NCBI RefSeq assembly: GCF_016545825.1
Contig: NC_052621.1
Span: forward strand, 21,478,940 to 21,542,939
DNA length: 64,000 nt
DNA from: Eucalyptus grandis
Lineage: Eukaryota; Streptophyta; Magnoliopsida; Myrtales; Myrtaceae
Reading direction: 5' to 3'
The notes beneath the pieces were generated by a model. That model did no database searches. It worked only from the letters and a program-made list of their open reading frames with translations, and had not been told where the DNA came from. Of the stretch, positions 21,764-32,442 are shown one piece after another (the stretch's first letter is position 1; each line of letters starts with the position of its first letter). The translations under genes and the position numbers were made by a program.

Positions 21764-22420
21764 AGCCTTGTACTTGATCTTATATACCCATTTGCAACCA
21801 ATGGGTTTCCGATGAGCAGGTAATGGAACTATATCCCATGTGTGATTTTCTATTAAGGCATGCAGCTTTGCTTCCATGGCCTTTTGCCATCGCGGATCAC
21901 GAATTGCTTCATTGTAGGTAATGGGTTTCCGATGAGCAGGTAATGGAACTATATCCCATGTATGATTTTCTATTAAGGCTTGTAGCTATGCTTCCATGGC
22001 CTTTTGTCATCACGGATCACGAACTACTTCGTTGTAGGTAATGGGTTTCCGATGAGCAGGTAATGGAACTATATCCCATGTGTGATTTTCTATTGAGGCA
22101 TGCAGCTCTGCTTCCATGGCCTTTTGCCATCATGGATCACGAACTACTTCCTTGTAGGATGATGGTTCTATCTCCTCGGAAATTTGACTAATGCAGCACA
22201 TATGTTCCGTAGACAGGCGATCAAATGAAACATAAGAGGAGATAGGATATGAGGTACCTATGGAGCTGAGACATAGTCCTTCGTCTACGTAGGAGGGCGA
22301 CTAATCCGTCCTGAGCGTCGTGGGGGAATGCGAGCAGGTGTAGGAGATGATGACTTTGAAGTGGACTATGAAGATAATTGGTTTGAATCAGAACTTGCTT
22401 CAATGTCCACTATAGATTTT
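21764..22420 (-). pseudogene. Copia-1 reverse transcriptase N-terminal part with a tripled 40-codon segment
   Basis: On the minus strand this encodes the start of Copia RT: EAIRDPRWQKAMEAKLHALI, ENHTWDIVPLPAHRKPIGCK and WVYKIKYKADG. It runs to the solo-LTR insertion point. The segment from the RDPxWQKAME word to PAHRKPI is present three times in direct, in-frame tandem (positions 21801-22160). The two upstream units carry a TGA within the RDPxWQ word, where the last unit has CGA (Arg). The region from 22160 to 22420 is the Ser/Pro-rich linker between integrase and RT. Confidence 0.88.
21801..22160 (-). repeat. 120-base tandem triplication within RT
   Basis: ATGGGTTTCCGATGAGCAGG begins units at 21801, 21921 and 22041. 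The period is exactly 120 bases, that is 40 codons, so the reading frame is kept. The three units differ at only a few positions. Confidence 0.95.
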
Positions 22421-22599
22421 GCAATTGAGTGATGGGAAATCCATAATGGTCTCAATCATTGGAGAAGAAGCCGGAGTGTCTAGAGACGGGGCATGTATAT
22501 AATGGGAAATAGGAGATGAACCTTCCTCAAATAGAAAATGTCCGTTCTTATTATTCGAGCTAGAAGGCTCAATTGAAGATGTTTCTTCCTAAAAAGGAA

Positions 22600-23600
22600 A
22601 AAATGTCTTCATGGAAAACGACATCCCTGCTTATAAAGAAGTTCTTTGTCGATGGTTCGAAGAGTTGGATATCCCATGAAGATGCATCGTTTGGCCCGGG
22701 GACTCATCTTGTCACGAGAACCTGTGGTAGTAACATAACATAGGCATCCAAAAACCTTCAAGTGAATAACTTCAGGCTTCTTACCATATAGCACTTCAAA
22801 AGGAGTACGTCGATCAAGAACTCGAGTTAGCATACGATTGATCAGGTAAGCTGCCGTGACCACACAATCTCCCCAAAAAGTCTCAGGAATGGACGCTTGG
22901 AATTTAAGGGCACGTGCAACTTGTAAAAGATGACGATGTTTGCGCTCAACAATCCCCTTTTGTTAAGGCGTGTAAGTGCACGTGCTTTCATGTAGAATTC
23001 CATGAGAAGAAAAGAATAATTGATAGTCATGACTAGAAAATTCTTTCCCACTATCTGTTCAAATACATTGAATAGATTTCCCAAATTAATTCTTTGACAT
23101 GACTAAAAAAATTTTAAGGTGGGGAAGAGCTTGACTCTTTGGTTGCATAAGGAAAATCCACGTATCGCAAGAATGATCATCTACAATGATAAGAAAGAAT
23201 CGGGACCCATCACAATGTGGGGTGTGATAGTGGCCCCATATATCTACATGAATTAAAGAAAAAATATCTGTAGCCCAAGATTTGCTTATGGGAAAAGAAG
23301 CACGCGATTGTTTAGTAAGAGAACAAATTTTGCATTGGGGATGCGGAAAAGAAGCGCTATGGCCCAAACGTTGATGTGAAAGGATAATTTTATCATGGGT
23401 AGTAACATTACACAATGATTCTTTATTCATGGAAAATTGCGATAAATCAAAATTTTTGGGAAAACTGGTCCAAAAATACAGTCCTTGTGAAAGACTACCC
23501 AAGCCCATCAGTTTACCAGTTGAAAGGGCTTGAAAGAGACAAGTGTTTGAGTTAAAGAGAATACGACAAGAATTGTCCTCACAGGCTTTTGATATTGAGA
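22600..23600 (-). pseudogene. Copia-1 integrase
   Basis: Minus-strand pieces in more than one frame: the pre-integrase zinc region (LSHQRLGHSASFPHPQCKIC), the catalytic core start (HVDIWGHYHTPHCDGSRFF, then LIIVDDHSCDTWIFLM), and the distal end (AAYLINRMLTRVLDRRTPFE, VLYGKKPEVIHLKVFGCLCY). This is the usual order of a Copia integrase. Stops and frame changes near 22870 and 23085 disable it. Confidence 0.88.
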
Positions 23601-23616
23601 TAAGATTGAATTCAAA

Positions 23617-24213
23617 CTAAGGAACATAAAGGACATTTCGAAGGGTAATCAAAGAACTAAGATTTATCGTACCTATCTTTGTGACATATATGGTATTTCC
23701 ATTCGGAAGCTTCACAATTATAGGGAAATGATTTTTATGGGTATGAGAAAAAAGACTTTCATCATAGATAATGTGGTCACTAGAACCCGAATCAATAATC
23801 CATGCATCATCAGAAATATAGTTAAGGCAATATGAAGTACCTAAAATGCTTGCCCCTTTATCAGAAATTTCCAACTGTCTCAGTGCTCTCATAATTTGTT
23901 GATACTGATTTTGGGTAATGGACTGATCGTGCCCAATGACTTGATTAGCTGATGATTCCTTCTTTCTTTTCTCCCCAAGTTTGCCATGTAATTTGCAATA
24001 GGTTTCCATCGTATGGTGTGGTCGTTTGCAATAATCGCAGTATAATTTCCATTTTCCTTTAGTATTTCCTCTTAAGGATGATGTGGCATTGTGAGGGCCA
24101 TGCGATACTTTAAAATTAGGTGTCACCATGGCTTGTTGAGAGCCGTTGGATTCAGCTAAAGCCATGGCTAAATAATAGTCGTTGGATCTTTCAAATCCAT
24201 CATGACCGTCCAT
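23617..24213 (-). pseudogene. Copia-1 zinc knuckle and protease
   Basis: The minus strand reads CDYCKRPHHTMETYCKLHG, the C-x2-C knuckle of Copia gag with the third metal Cys shifted by substitution. It is followed by the aspartic protease word DAWIIDSGSSDHI (catalytic D-S-G) and KLPNGNTIYVTKIGTI. The stretch is open for 198 codons, which makes it the best preserved part of the element. It is joined to the gag frame only across a frameshift near 24215-24240. Confidence 0.88.
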
Positions 24214-24231
24214 CCCAAAGGAATTAGGGCT

Positions 24232-25245
24232 TCATTTTCCTTCTCCTCCTTTAGTTACAGCAACAACATGATGGCCCCATTCTCCATGCTTCTCGGCTGA
24301 ACCCACGACAGGAGGAAGGCCGGCGGTCGGTGGTTGCCCAGATCCGAAACCGGTAAGCCCCGGCGAGAAGAGGCCGCCGAAGATGGTCCAAAACCGAGAG
24401 CAGCCGGGCAATCCCTTCTCCAATTCATGCATGCTCGGCGCAACTGTCCTTTGGCTCTCTTCTTGGACCACTAATTGGTAGATCCGACCAAGCGGCGGCG
24501 CCGGTTCCATCGCAAGGATTTGGGACCTGAAATGTTAGTAGTTTTAATTTAATATTAGTAAAAATCAGGTTGCTTTCTCCCTTTCTCGTATCGCTCAATA
24601 TTGTCGAAGCGTTTCCTCCAGCCTCGAGTTCGTTCCACAAGGCTGAGAGTCGATTGAAGCAAATTGTGACAGACTGATTTCCTTGTTTCAAATCTAAGAC
24701 AGCTTGGGTGAGGGAGAAGATCTTGGCCCGATCGAGCTTTCCATACATCTTGCGAATGTTTTCCAAAATCATCTTTGAGTCTTCAGTTGGTGGAAGCTCA
24801 GCGGCCACCTCAGGAGCCAAGCAATTACCGATCCACGTCCACACGAGTTGGTTACATCTTTGCCAATGTCGCCGTGAGTGTTCATCCGCCAGAAAAGGCA
24901 CGGTTCCGTCAAGGAACCCATCTTTATCTTTCGTGACCAACGCTCGTCGAAGATCTCGAGCCCATGTACTATAGTTTTCGGGTCCACCTAGCTGTAAGGA
25001 GATGAGTTTCAGTTTGGGACCATCCCCCGGAGATGTATATAGTGGGTCGCCGAGTTCTGGTCGGCCACTGTTGGCCGGAACAGGATACGGCACAAAGCTA
25101 GGTGCCGCATTAGGGTCAGGGTTCCCTCGTGGTTCCTGCGGAATGGGTTCGGGTCTTGAGCCTGGACCCGTCCACCCCATCCCAGCGCTAGCGATTCCTT
25201 CTTCTCCAGATGCGCCATATGGGGCCCATGTCTGGTTTGACCCAA
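24232..25245 (-). pseudogene. Copia-1 gag (Retrotran_gag type)
   Basis: The minus strand encodes PENYSTWARDLRRALVTKDK and DGFLDGTVPF, then VWTWIGNCLAPEVAAELPP, MYGKLDRAKIFSLTQAVLDL and CFNRLSALWNELE, the usual Copia gag order. A separate frame gives LGRIYQLVVQEESQRTV, a word that normally follows about 60 residues later. The expected gag stretch between NELE and LGRIYQ is replaced by an AT-rich stretch near 24530-24600, so an internal deletion or replacement is likely. The upstream start is not certain; the longest frame opens at 25180. Confidence 0.85.
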
Positions 25246-25530
25246 CGGTCCATGGACCTTGAACGGGAAACCACTATATAGGAGCCCACTGGTGGTGCTG
25301 TAGAATGCTGATCTTCGGTGGGATCAATTTGATCCGATTCTCTGTTCTATGGTGAGTTCGGATTTTCCTCCATTGAAGAATTTCCTTCGTCAACTGAGTT
25401 CTTATTCTTGGCCATGATGTGAGAAACAAATTCCTACCGATTGCTTATTTGTTTTGCACAGCTTAATTTGCAATAACAGATCAGAAAAACTGGAGGCAAT
25501 TTGAGTGGTTTGTAGAAGCTAGGTCGGAAA

Positions 25531-25547
25531 GTATGGCTCTGATACCA
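25531..25547 (-). other. Copia-1 primer-binding site
   Basis: TGGTATCAGAGCCATAC on the minus strand directly abuts the LTR end (…CTGACA). It matches the 3' end of plant initiator methionine tRNA, the standard primer of this group. Confidence 0.9.
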
Positions 25548-25810
25548 TGTCAGAGTTTGAGAAATAGCCCAAGAAGATGGAAACGAGTTATCTTTTCTTG
25601 TATATTCAGGCGTGTGTTTTACATTATAAAAGCACCTATTTGTAGTACAATGAATGTCTAACTGTGGAAAAAATAAATGAAGATACATTAAATCAAATCC
25701 AATCTCGAATTGATATAATCTGTCAATTATAATCGCTTGCAATATTGGATTGATCACAATCTTCTCGGTTGGGTCATAATCTTAGGTTTGATCCTCGCAT
25801 ATCTCCAACA
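25548..25810 (-). repeat. Copia-1 5' LTR (263 bp)
   Basis: TGTCAGAGTT...CTCCAACA; partner of 16651-16914 and flanked on the right by the TSD TTGTA. Confidence 0.95.
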
Positions 25811-25815
25811 TTGTA

Positions 25816-26755
25816 CGATCAAAAAAGTTAAAGAGGATTTGATTACAGAGTAGAAGACCAAATTGTACAAATGCTGAAACTTAGAGAACTAAATCTGTTA
25901 CTTTACCCTCCAATTGTTTAACGATTTGCCTTGCAGATTCTATTGACGACATTATAGTCCAATTTCTTTAGAATTCACACAACTTTAATAAAACTGTTTG
26001 AAACTTGCAAGTGCGCCTACAAATCAACCGCAGAAGCATCTTTGTTAGGTTGCAAGAGGACATGGATGCCCTCATATGCCGAAGTTTGCGATTTGCAAAG
26101 GTGTTTTTAGTCTGCACTTAACCTACAGATAGATTCATAGAGAGATGAGCGATTAATCTTTATGCACTAAGTTAAAGCTCTTTGATTGCCATTGAATCTA
26201 AAATAGTGGAGGATTTGGTATCAGTGATTATTTAGCCAAGAATCGTTTTGCAGCTACTCATTCAGTGAATGGTAGATCCTGTTCTGCGCACCAGCAACTC
26301 AGCTTCGAAGGTAATGGAATCGAAATGGGGAACGACAGAGAAAACAGAAGGGCTTTTATTTTCAGGTTTCACCTGATTAAAGTTTTGAGGCTAAATCTAG
26401 TTAATACACACTCTGAGTTCCATAGGTCGGGTTTGCTGCAGCCAGATGATATACATGCTTCACCATAGTTCGGACAACATATGCCCATGAAATCTTCCAA
26501 GGAAACCCAAAAGTCTATCTGAAGATGGCATGAGCATACAACTTCTTGATTCCCACATACACAAGCAGACTGAAGGCAAATTCTGCGCGTCACTCAACAT
26601 ATGGCTAGGCCTTTCACTTCTTGGTTTCCTGCATTATTTGTTTCAATTTCACTACCAAAGAGGCCACGGAGAATTGTGAGATATTTGGGGAATCTCTATT
26701 TCTCAACATTAACGGGTATTTCTGCACAAATTAAGACATCAAAGGTGTATGCTTG
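25816..26755. other. Spacer between two Copia elements
   Basis: No recognised gene or repeat. Short open frames at 26265-26468 and 26601-26786 have no family motif. This is the left flank of Copia-2 and shows no similarity to the sequence left of 3194. Confidence 0.55.
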
Positions 26756-27702
26756 TGTTAGAAAAAACTTCCTTATTTTTTTTTGAAGTTGACAAAACGT
26801 TTCCGTCAGTCTAGTCTGAAGACTTACAGACTGTATCGTCAAAGTCTGAAGACCTCCAGACTCAAGATTTAAAGTCCATCCTCACTGATAGCTTCTAGAC
26901 CGACGAAGAAAAGATTTATCCATTGAAGAAAACTTATCCTGATGCTAGTATATCTTTAAGGATTTGGTTCGTACAGTTGAAGAAAATCTCATGGCTGGAA
27001 ATAACACCTCATGATCAATTATTCTTATTGAAATCAATTCGGATAATTTGATTTGTTGATTGGCGAAGTATGCTTGGAAGGTTCTACTTATGGAAACCTA
27101 GATCCTGATTGTATGGGTGAGCAGGATTGGTGGGCTATCATCACATTTCTTTAATAACTCGAGATCTCCCTAATTGATTCTGTCCGACGAGTAGATTGGA
27201 AGAACTCCTTTGGAAGGTACCAACGGTTATAATGGCATGGAGGAGTATATAAGCAAGACGCTCTACTTATTTGAGTGTGTGCGTGAAAGAAAAATTCTAA
27301 AGTGTGAAGCTCTTAGTTCTTTGCTGATTCAATCACTAAGCTTAAGTTATACTCAAAAGAGAGATTAAATACTTGTGAGACATTGAAGCAAAGTATAGTA
27401 GAGTCTCTATACTGTAGAATCGAGGACGTGAGACTGTAAAATCTCTTTTGGTTCTTAGTGAAATCCAGCCAGTGGGTTGTCAGTGCGAAAAAGTGGACGT
27501 AGGTTTGGTCTAAGCCGAACCACTATAAACCTTGTGTCTCAATTCTCTTTCCCTAATCTCTTTACTTTAAATTGTAGCTTTATATATTTGTTTATAGTCT
27601 ATTTTATCTTTAGTCTATTATCCTCAAAAGTCGAATTAAATCGTTAAGTCTTGCAATACTTCTTTGCACCTATTCACCCCCTCTAGGTGCTCTTACTAGC
27701 CA
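26756..27702 (+). repeat. Copia-2 5' LTR
   Basis: Begins TGTTAGAAAAAACTTCC and pairs with 36654-37601. Shared words include GACAAAACGTTTCC, CAGTCTAGTCTGAAGACTT, GAAATCCAGCCAGT and CCCCTCTAGGTGCTC. The sequence just after it, CATATCAGTTG, is a poor match to the usual TGGTATCAGAGC primer site. Confidence 0.85.
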
Positions 27703-27755
27703 TATCAGTTGATTTCAATGGACAGCAACTACCAGAAGAATTCTCTGTGGCAGTC

Positions 27756-27855
27756 NNNNNNNNNNNNNNNNNNNNNNNNNNNNNNNNNNNNNNNNNNNNN
27801 NNNNNNNNNNNNNNNNNNNNNNNNNNNNNNNNNNNNNNNNNNNNNNNNNNNNNNN
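27756..27855. other. Assembly gap (100 N)
   Basis: Exactly 100 N, which by convention often denotes a gap of unknown size. It lies in the gag region of Copia-2, so the apparent absence of the gag N-terminus there is not informative. Confidence 0.98.
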
Positions 27856-28860
27856 TTTCCAGGATTGGAATCACGTAAAGACTTCAATAAATGAGACACA
27901 AAGTATCATGCCACTATCTGTTGATGAATTGGTTGGCACTCTTTAGTCTTATGAAGTGGAGCAAATCAACGAAAATGAAGATCCCAAAGGTAAAAAAATC
28001 TATTGCGTTGAAATCTAATGATGATTAAGATGTCACAGATTCTGAAGACGATATGGACGATGAAGAGCTTGCTCTCATGATAAGAAGATTCAGAAAGCTT
28101 AATAGAAAAGGAAGTAGATTCAATCCGAAGAAACAAAGTTCTCAAAAGCTACAAAATAAATTAGCTGAGGATGATGAATCCAACAAGGATGTAATATGCT
28201 TTGAATGCAAGAAAAAGGGATATATCAGACCCAACTGTCCTCTGCTGAAGAGAAAGAAAGGAAAAGCTGAGAAATATCGAAATTCACTTAAAGTAGAAAC
28301 TTGGAGTGATATCGAGTGTGAAGAAAGTGATGATAATTATGCCAATATTTGTCTCATGGCACACTCAGAATCAGATTCAGGCTCAGAAACAGACTCAGAC
28401 TCAGACAATAAAATAGAGGTAAGTAATTTAAAAATTCCTGCTAAAGTCTCCAAATATATTGATGAATTGTGTCTTAGTCTCAAAACCTCTCTCAAGAGGA
28501 TTTCCAAACTTAAAAGGGAAAATTCTGCACTAAAGCAACAGGAAATTGTTTGGAAAGAAAATGTCGAAAGTTTAGATAAAAATGTTATCACCTTGAAAGA
28601 AAATGCAGACAATCTTTCAAAAGAAAATACATTTTTGAAAAATGATATCTCAAGTATTTCTAAAAGGTTTTCTATAAGATCCGAGAAATTAGAAAAGATT
28701 CTTTCAGCACAAATATCTTACTTCAACAAATCAGGTTTGGGAATGACTGCTGAAAAAGTTTTTGTAAAACCTGTAGGCCGTAGTGCTCTTAAATGTTCTT
28801 AGTGTAACAACTCAGAACACTTTGAGAAAGAATGTTCTATGGTTTGGAAACCTATGAGGA
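27856..28860 (+). pseudogene. Copia-2 gag C-terminal part with two zinc knuckles
   Basis: After the gap come SLSVDELVG-like sequence, then LALMIRRFRKLNRKG and the knuckle CFECKKKGYIRPNCP (C-x2-C-x4-Y-x4-C; the usual His is Tyr). Then follows an acidic Ser/Asp/Glu stretch (SESDSGSETDSDSDN), a long Lys/Glu-rich, coiled-coil-like region (about 28440-28720), and a second knuckle (28792-28836), C-x2-C-NNSEHFEKEC, interrupted by TAG at 28801-28803. This architecture is typical of Sirevirus-group gag. The substituted His and the stop mark it as inactive. Confidence 0.85.
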
Positions 28861-28974
28861 AAGTTTTGGCAAAAACTGTATATCACACTAACTCTACTGG
28901 ACCCAAAAAAAATATGGGTACCAAAGAAAGCTTGAGTCTGTTTTTTAAATGCAGGTCACTATCAACAAAAAGGT

Positions 28975-30200
28975 TAAATGGTATTTGGATAGTGGAAGCT
29001 CGAGACATATGACAGGAGACTCAAACTGCTTTATAAAGCTTGTGCAAGTTAACGGTGGAAAAGTTTCTTTTGGAGGAAATAGCAAATGAAGAATTGTGGG
29101 ATACGGAACTGTAAAGATTGGAAGTCTCACGATTAGTAATGTTTCCTTAGTAGAAGGAATCAACTACAACTTGCTGAGTATTAGCCAGCTGTGCGACACC
29201 GGTTTTAAAATCAACTTTCAAGAAGGAATATGCTCAGGAACTAGTAAAGACTCCTCTTAGACTTTCACAGGGCGAAGACATGAGAATATCTATCTCTTGG
29301 ATATTAAACTAGAAAAATCTCAATATCTAATCTCAATTCAAGATGAAGCAACTCTATGGTACAGAAAACTTGGGCACATCAACATGAAGCAAATAGCCAA
29401 AATCTAAGCAAAGAAGTTTGGTTGTGGACTACCTAATCTGACATACCAAAAGTCTGACCTATGTACACCTTGCGTATTGGGAAAACAGATAAGAAATTCA
29501 TTCAAACTAATAAATCAAGTGTCTACTAATCGTGTACTGCAGCTCTTGCATATGGGTCTCTTTGGACCAACTAGAACTCAGAGCATTGGAGGTAAGAAAT
29601 ATTGTCTAGTAATTGTGGATGATTATTCACGATTCACTTGGGTATATTTCCTGGCAGGTAAGTCTGAAACCTTTTCTTATTTTATAAAATTTGCTAAGAA
29701 AGTTCAAAATGAGAAAGGGTATGTTATTTCCAGTATACAGACTAACCATAGAGGTGAGTTTGAAAATCAAGACTTTGCTAAATTCGTGATGAATCTGGTT
29801 TCATCATGTATTCTCCTCTCCTTATACTCTAGAGCAGAATGAAGTTGCGGAAAGGAAGAATAGATCGTTGCAAGAAATGGCTAGAACTCTTTTAATTGAA
29901 AGTAACATTTCTTCTCGTTTTTGAGCGAAAGCAGTTTCTACGGCATGCTATATTATCAATAGAGTATTCTTAAGGCCTATTCTGAAGAAAACTCCCTATG
30001 AGTTGTTCAAAGGAAAGAAGCCAATTGTTTCTTATTTTCATGTGTTTGGATGCAAATGTTTTATATTGAAAAATGCAAATGATCGAATTGGTAAGTTTGA
30101 AGAAAAATTAGACGAAGGCATATTCCTTGGATATTCAACTACAAGCAAAGCCTACGAGTATACAACAAAAAGACTCAATTTGTGGAAAAATCGATGAATG
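28975..30200 (+). pseudogene. Copia-2 protease and integrase
   Basis: The protease word WYLDSGSSRHMTGD (catalytic D-S-G) is near 28980-29025, followed by YNLLSISQLCDTGFKINF. Pre-integrase LYRKLGHINMKQIAK is at about 29358, then DLCTPCVLGKQIRNSFK, and the integrase core KKYCLVIVDDYSRFTWVYFL and QTNHRGEFENQDF. The distal word VFGCKCFILKN, with GKFEEKLDEGIFLGYS, ends near 30150. In the core, QTNHRGEFEN holds the place of the usual SDNGxEFxN word, so the second catalytic Asp (D of SDxGxEF) appears changed. Several stops (for example TAA near 29406, TGA near 29922) interrupt the frame. Confidence 0.85.
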
Positions 30201-30744
30201 TCAAATTTCAAGACTTTATACAAAATCAATTGATTCAGACTTAACCTGAAGAACCTGAACTTGCTCCAGACTCTACAAAGTCTAAATCTCCAGAAGCAGC
30301 TCAGACTTTAGAAGACCAACAACAAGTGATCATTGAAGAATCAAATGAAGAAAATGATCAACAGTCTGACAAATCAACCAGCAACTGGAAGCACAAGTCT
30401 AGTCACCCTAAAGAACTCATTATTTGTGACATTAATGAGGGAATTCGTATAAGATCCAAAAGGCGTGAAGAGTCTAATCTTTGTGGCTCTTATTTCGAAA
30501 TAGAACCCAAGAGCATAGAAGAAGCGTTAACCGATGAAAGTTTGGATTGAAGCTATGCAAGAAGAACTCAGGCAATTCGGTATCAATCTTTGTGCGGGAA
30601 TTGACTCTTAGACCAAAAGGTAAATCTATCATTGGAGTTAAATGGATTTTCAGGAACAAGATGAACGAGAAAGGAAAAGTCGTAAGGAACAAAGCAAGAC
30701 TCGTGGCTAAAGGATATACGCAAGAAGAAGGGATAGACTATGAT

Positions 30745-32442
30745 GGAGTGCGGGACACCGGAGTCATATGCCTCAAGGGACACAAGTCGCCATAACTTTA
30801 AAATGGTACACTTAAGTGCCATCATCGGAGTAAAATGGGACACTTAAGTGCCACTCGCGAAAATCCGCCAAATGGCTGACGTGGCGACTTTCCGGCGAGC
30901 TTGGTCCAAAACGGCGTCGTTTTGCATGCTGACGTGGCGGAGAAAATGCAAAAACGACGCCGTTTCGCGTCTACGTGTAAATAATAGTATATAAATTAAT
31001 TAAATTAGATTTAAAATATTCAAAAATTTAAAAAAATAAGAAAAACTTAAAAAAATTTAAAAAAATTAAGAAAAATTTTAAAAATTAAGAAAATTTAAAT
31101 ATTTTAAAAATTAAGAAAAATTTAAAAATTTTAAAAATTAAGAAAAATTTAAAAATTTTAAAAATTAAGAAAAATTTAAAAATTTTAAAAATTTTAAAAA
31201 TTAAGAAAAATTTAAAATTTTAAAAATTTTAAAAAATTTTAAAAATTAGAAAATTTAAAAAAATTTAAAAAATAAGAAAATTTAAAAAAAAATTAAAAAT
31301 TAAGAAAATTTTAAAAATTAAGAAAATTTAAAAAAATTAAGAAAAATTTAAAAAAATTAAGAAAAAATTTAAAATTTTTTTTAAAAAATTAAGAAAATTT
31401 TAATTTTTTTTTTAAATTAAGAAAATTTTAAATTTTTAAAAATTAAGAAAAATTATAAAAAATAAAATTATAAAAAGTTATAAAAAGGGGGGTGGGAGGC
31501 CGAACGGGCGGCTCCCTTGCGCCGCCGGCGGCTCCCTCACCGCCGCCACCGCCGCCACCTCCACCGCCGCCGCCTCCCACCCCACCTTTTTTTTAATTTT
31601 TTAATTTTTTAAATTTTTAAATTTTTAAAATTTTTTAATTTTTTAAAATTTTTAATTTTTTAAAATTTTTAATTTTTTAAATTTTTAATTTTTTAAAATT
31701 AAAATTTTTAAAATTTTCTTATTTTTAATTTTTTTTTTTAATTTTTTAAAATTTTCTTATTTTTTTTTTTTAAATTTTTTTTAAATTAAATTTTTAATTT
31801 TTTTTTATTTTTAAAATTTTTAAATTTTTTTTTTTTAAATTTTTAAATTTTTTAAAATTAAAATTTTTAAAATTTTCTTATTTTTTTAAAATTTTTAAAA
31901 TTAAAATATTTAAAATTTTCTTATTTTTTAAATTTTTTAATTTTTAAAATTAAAATTTTCATAATTTTCTTTTTTTAAAATTAAAATTTTTAAAATTTTC
32001 TTATTTTTAATTTTTTTAATTTTTTTAAATTAATATTTTATAATTTTCTTTTTTTTTAATTTTTAATTTTTTTTTAATTTTAAAATTTTTTAAAATTAAA
32101 TTTTTTAAATTTTTTTTTTTTTTTTTTAATTTTTAAAATTTTTAAAATTAAAATTTTTAAAATTTTTTTTTTTAATTTTTTTAGTTTTTTGAAATTGAAA
32201 TTTTTAAAATTAAAACTTTTTAATTTTTAATTTTTTTTTAATTTTTATCTTTGATTTGAGCCGTGAGCCACGTAGGCAAATAATAATAATAAAATATTGC
32301 CATGTAGGATTTCCAAGGGTCGCGGAGGTGGCACTTAAGTGTCCCATTCGAAAAAAAGTGGCACTTAAGTGTCTTAGTTTTGAAGTTATGGCACTTAAGT
32401 GTCGGCATCTTGAGTTATAGCACTTGTGGTGTACTTGCCGCC
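30745..32442. mobile_element. MULE-A: Mutator-like foldback element, 9-10-bp TSD
   Basis: GACTATGATG occurs on both sides (30736-30745 and 32443-32452), a 9-10-base duplication typical of Mutator-like elements. It splits codons of the Copia RT word IDYDETY. The ends are imperfect inverted repeats rich in CACTTAAGTG words (for example near 30808, 30840, 32330, 32360 and 32392). The interior consists of two long A/T-only arms (about 31000-31480 and 31590-32250) around a GC-rich hinge (about 31488-31590). No transposase is encoded, so it is non-autonomous. Both arms together could form a very long hairpin. Confidence 0.85.
31488..31590. repeat. GC-rich palindromic hinge of MULE-A
   Basis: The hinge opens with AAAAGGGGGGTGGGAGGC and closes with the reverse complement, GCCTCCCACCCCACCTTTT. 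Between them lie GCCGCCGGCGGC and CCGCCGCCACC-type repeats. It is the only GC-rich stretch in about 1.2 kb of A/T sequence. Confidence 0.85.

Larger units (their letters stand above)
16651..25810 (-). mobile_element. Copia-1: Ty1/Copia retrotransposon with TSD TTGTA, split by a solo LTR
   Basis: The element is delimited by LTRs at 16651-16914 and 25548-25810, both TGTCAGAGTTT...TCTCCAACA. They are flanked by the 5-base duplication TTGTA (16646-16650 and 25811-25815). By eye the LTRs differ at about 15 of 263 positions. On the minus strand TGGTATCAGAGCC directly follows the right-hand LTR (primer site for initiator Met tRNA), and TTGAGGAGGAG precedes the left-hand LTR (polypurine tract). Gag, zinc knuckle, protease, integrase, RT and RNase H follow in Copia order, broken by stops and frameshifts. 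The RT is interrupted by a 3.4-kb Gypsy solo LTR (18325-21758). Without it the element is about 5.7 kb. Confidence 0.95.
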
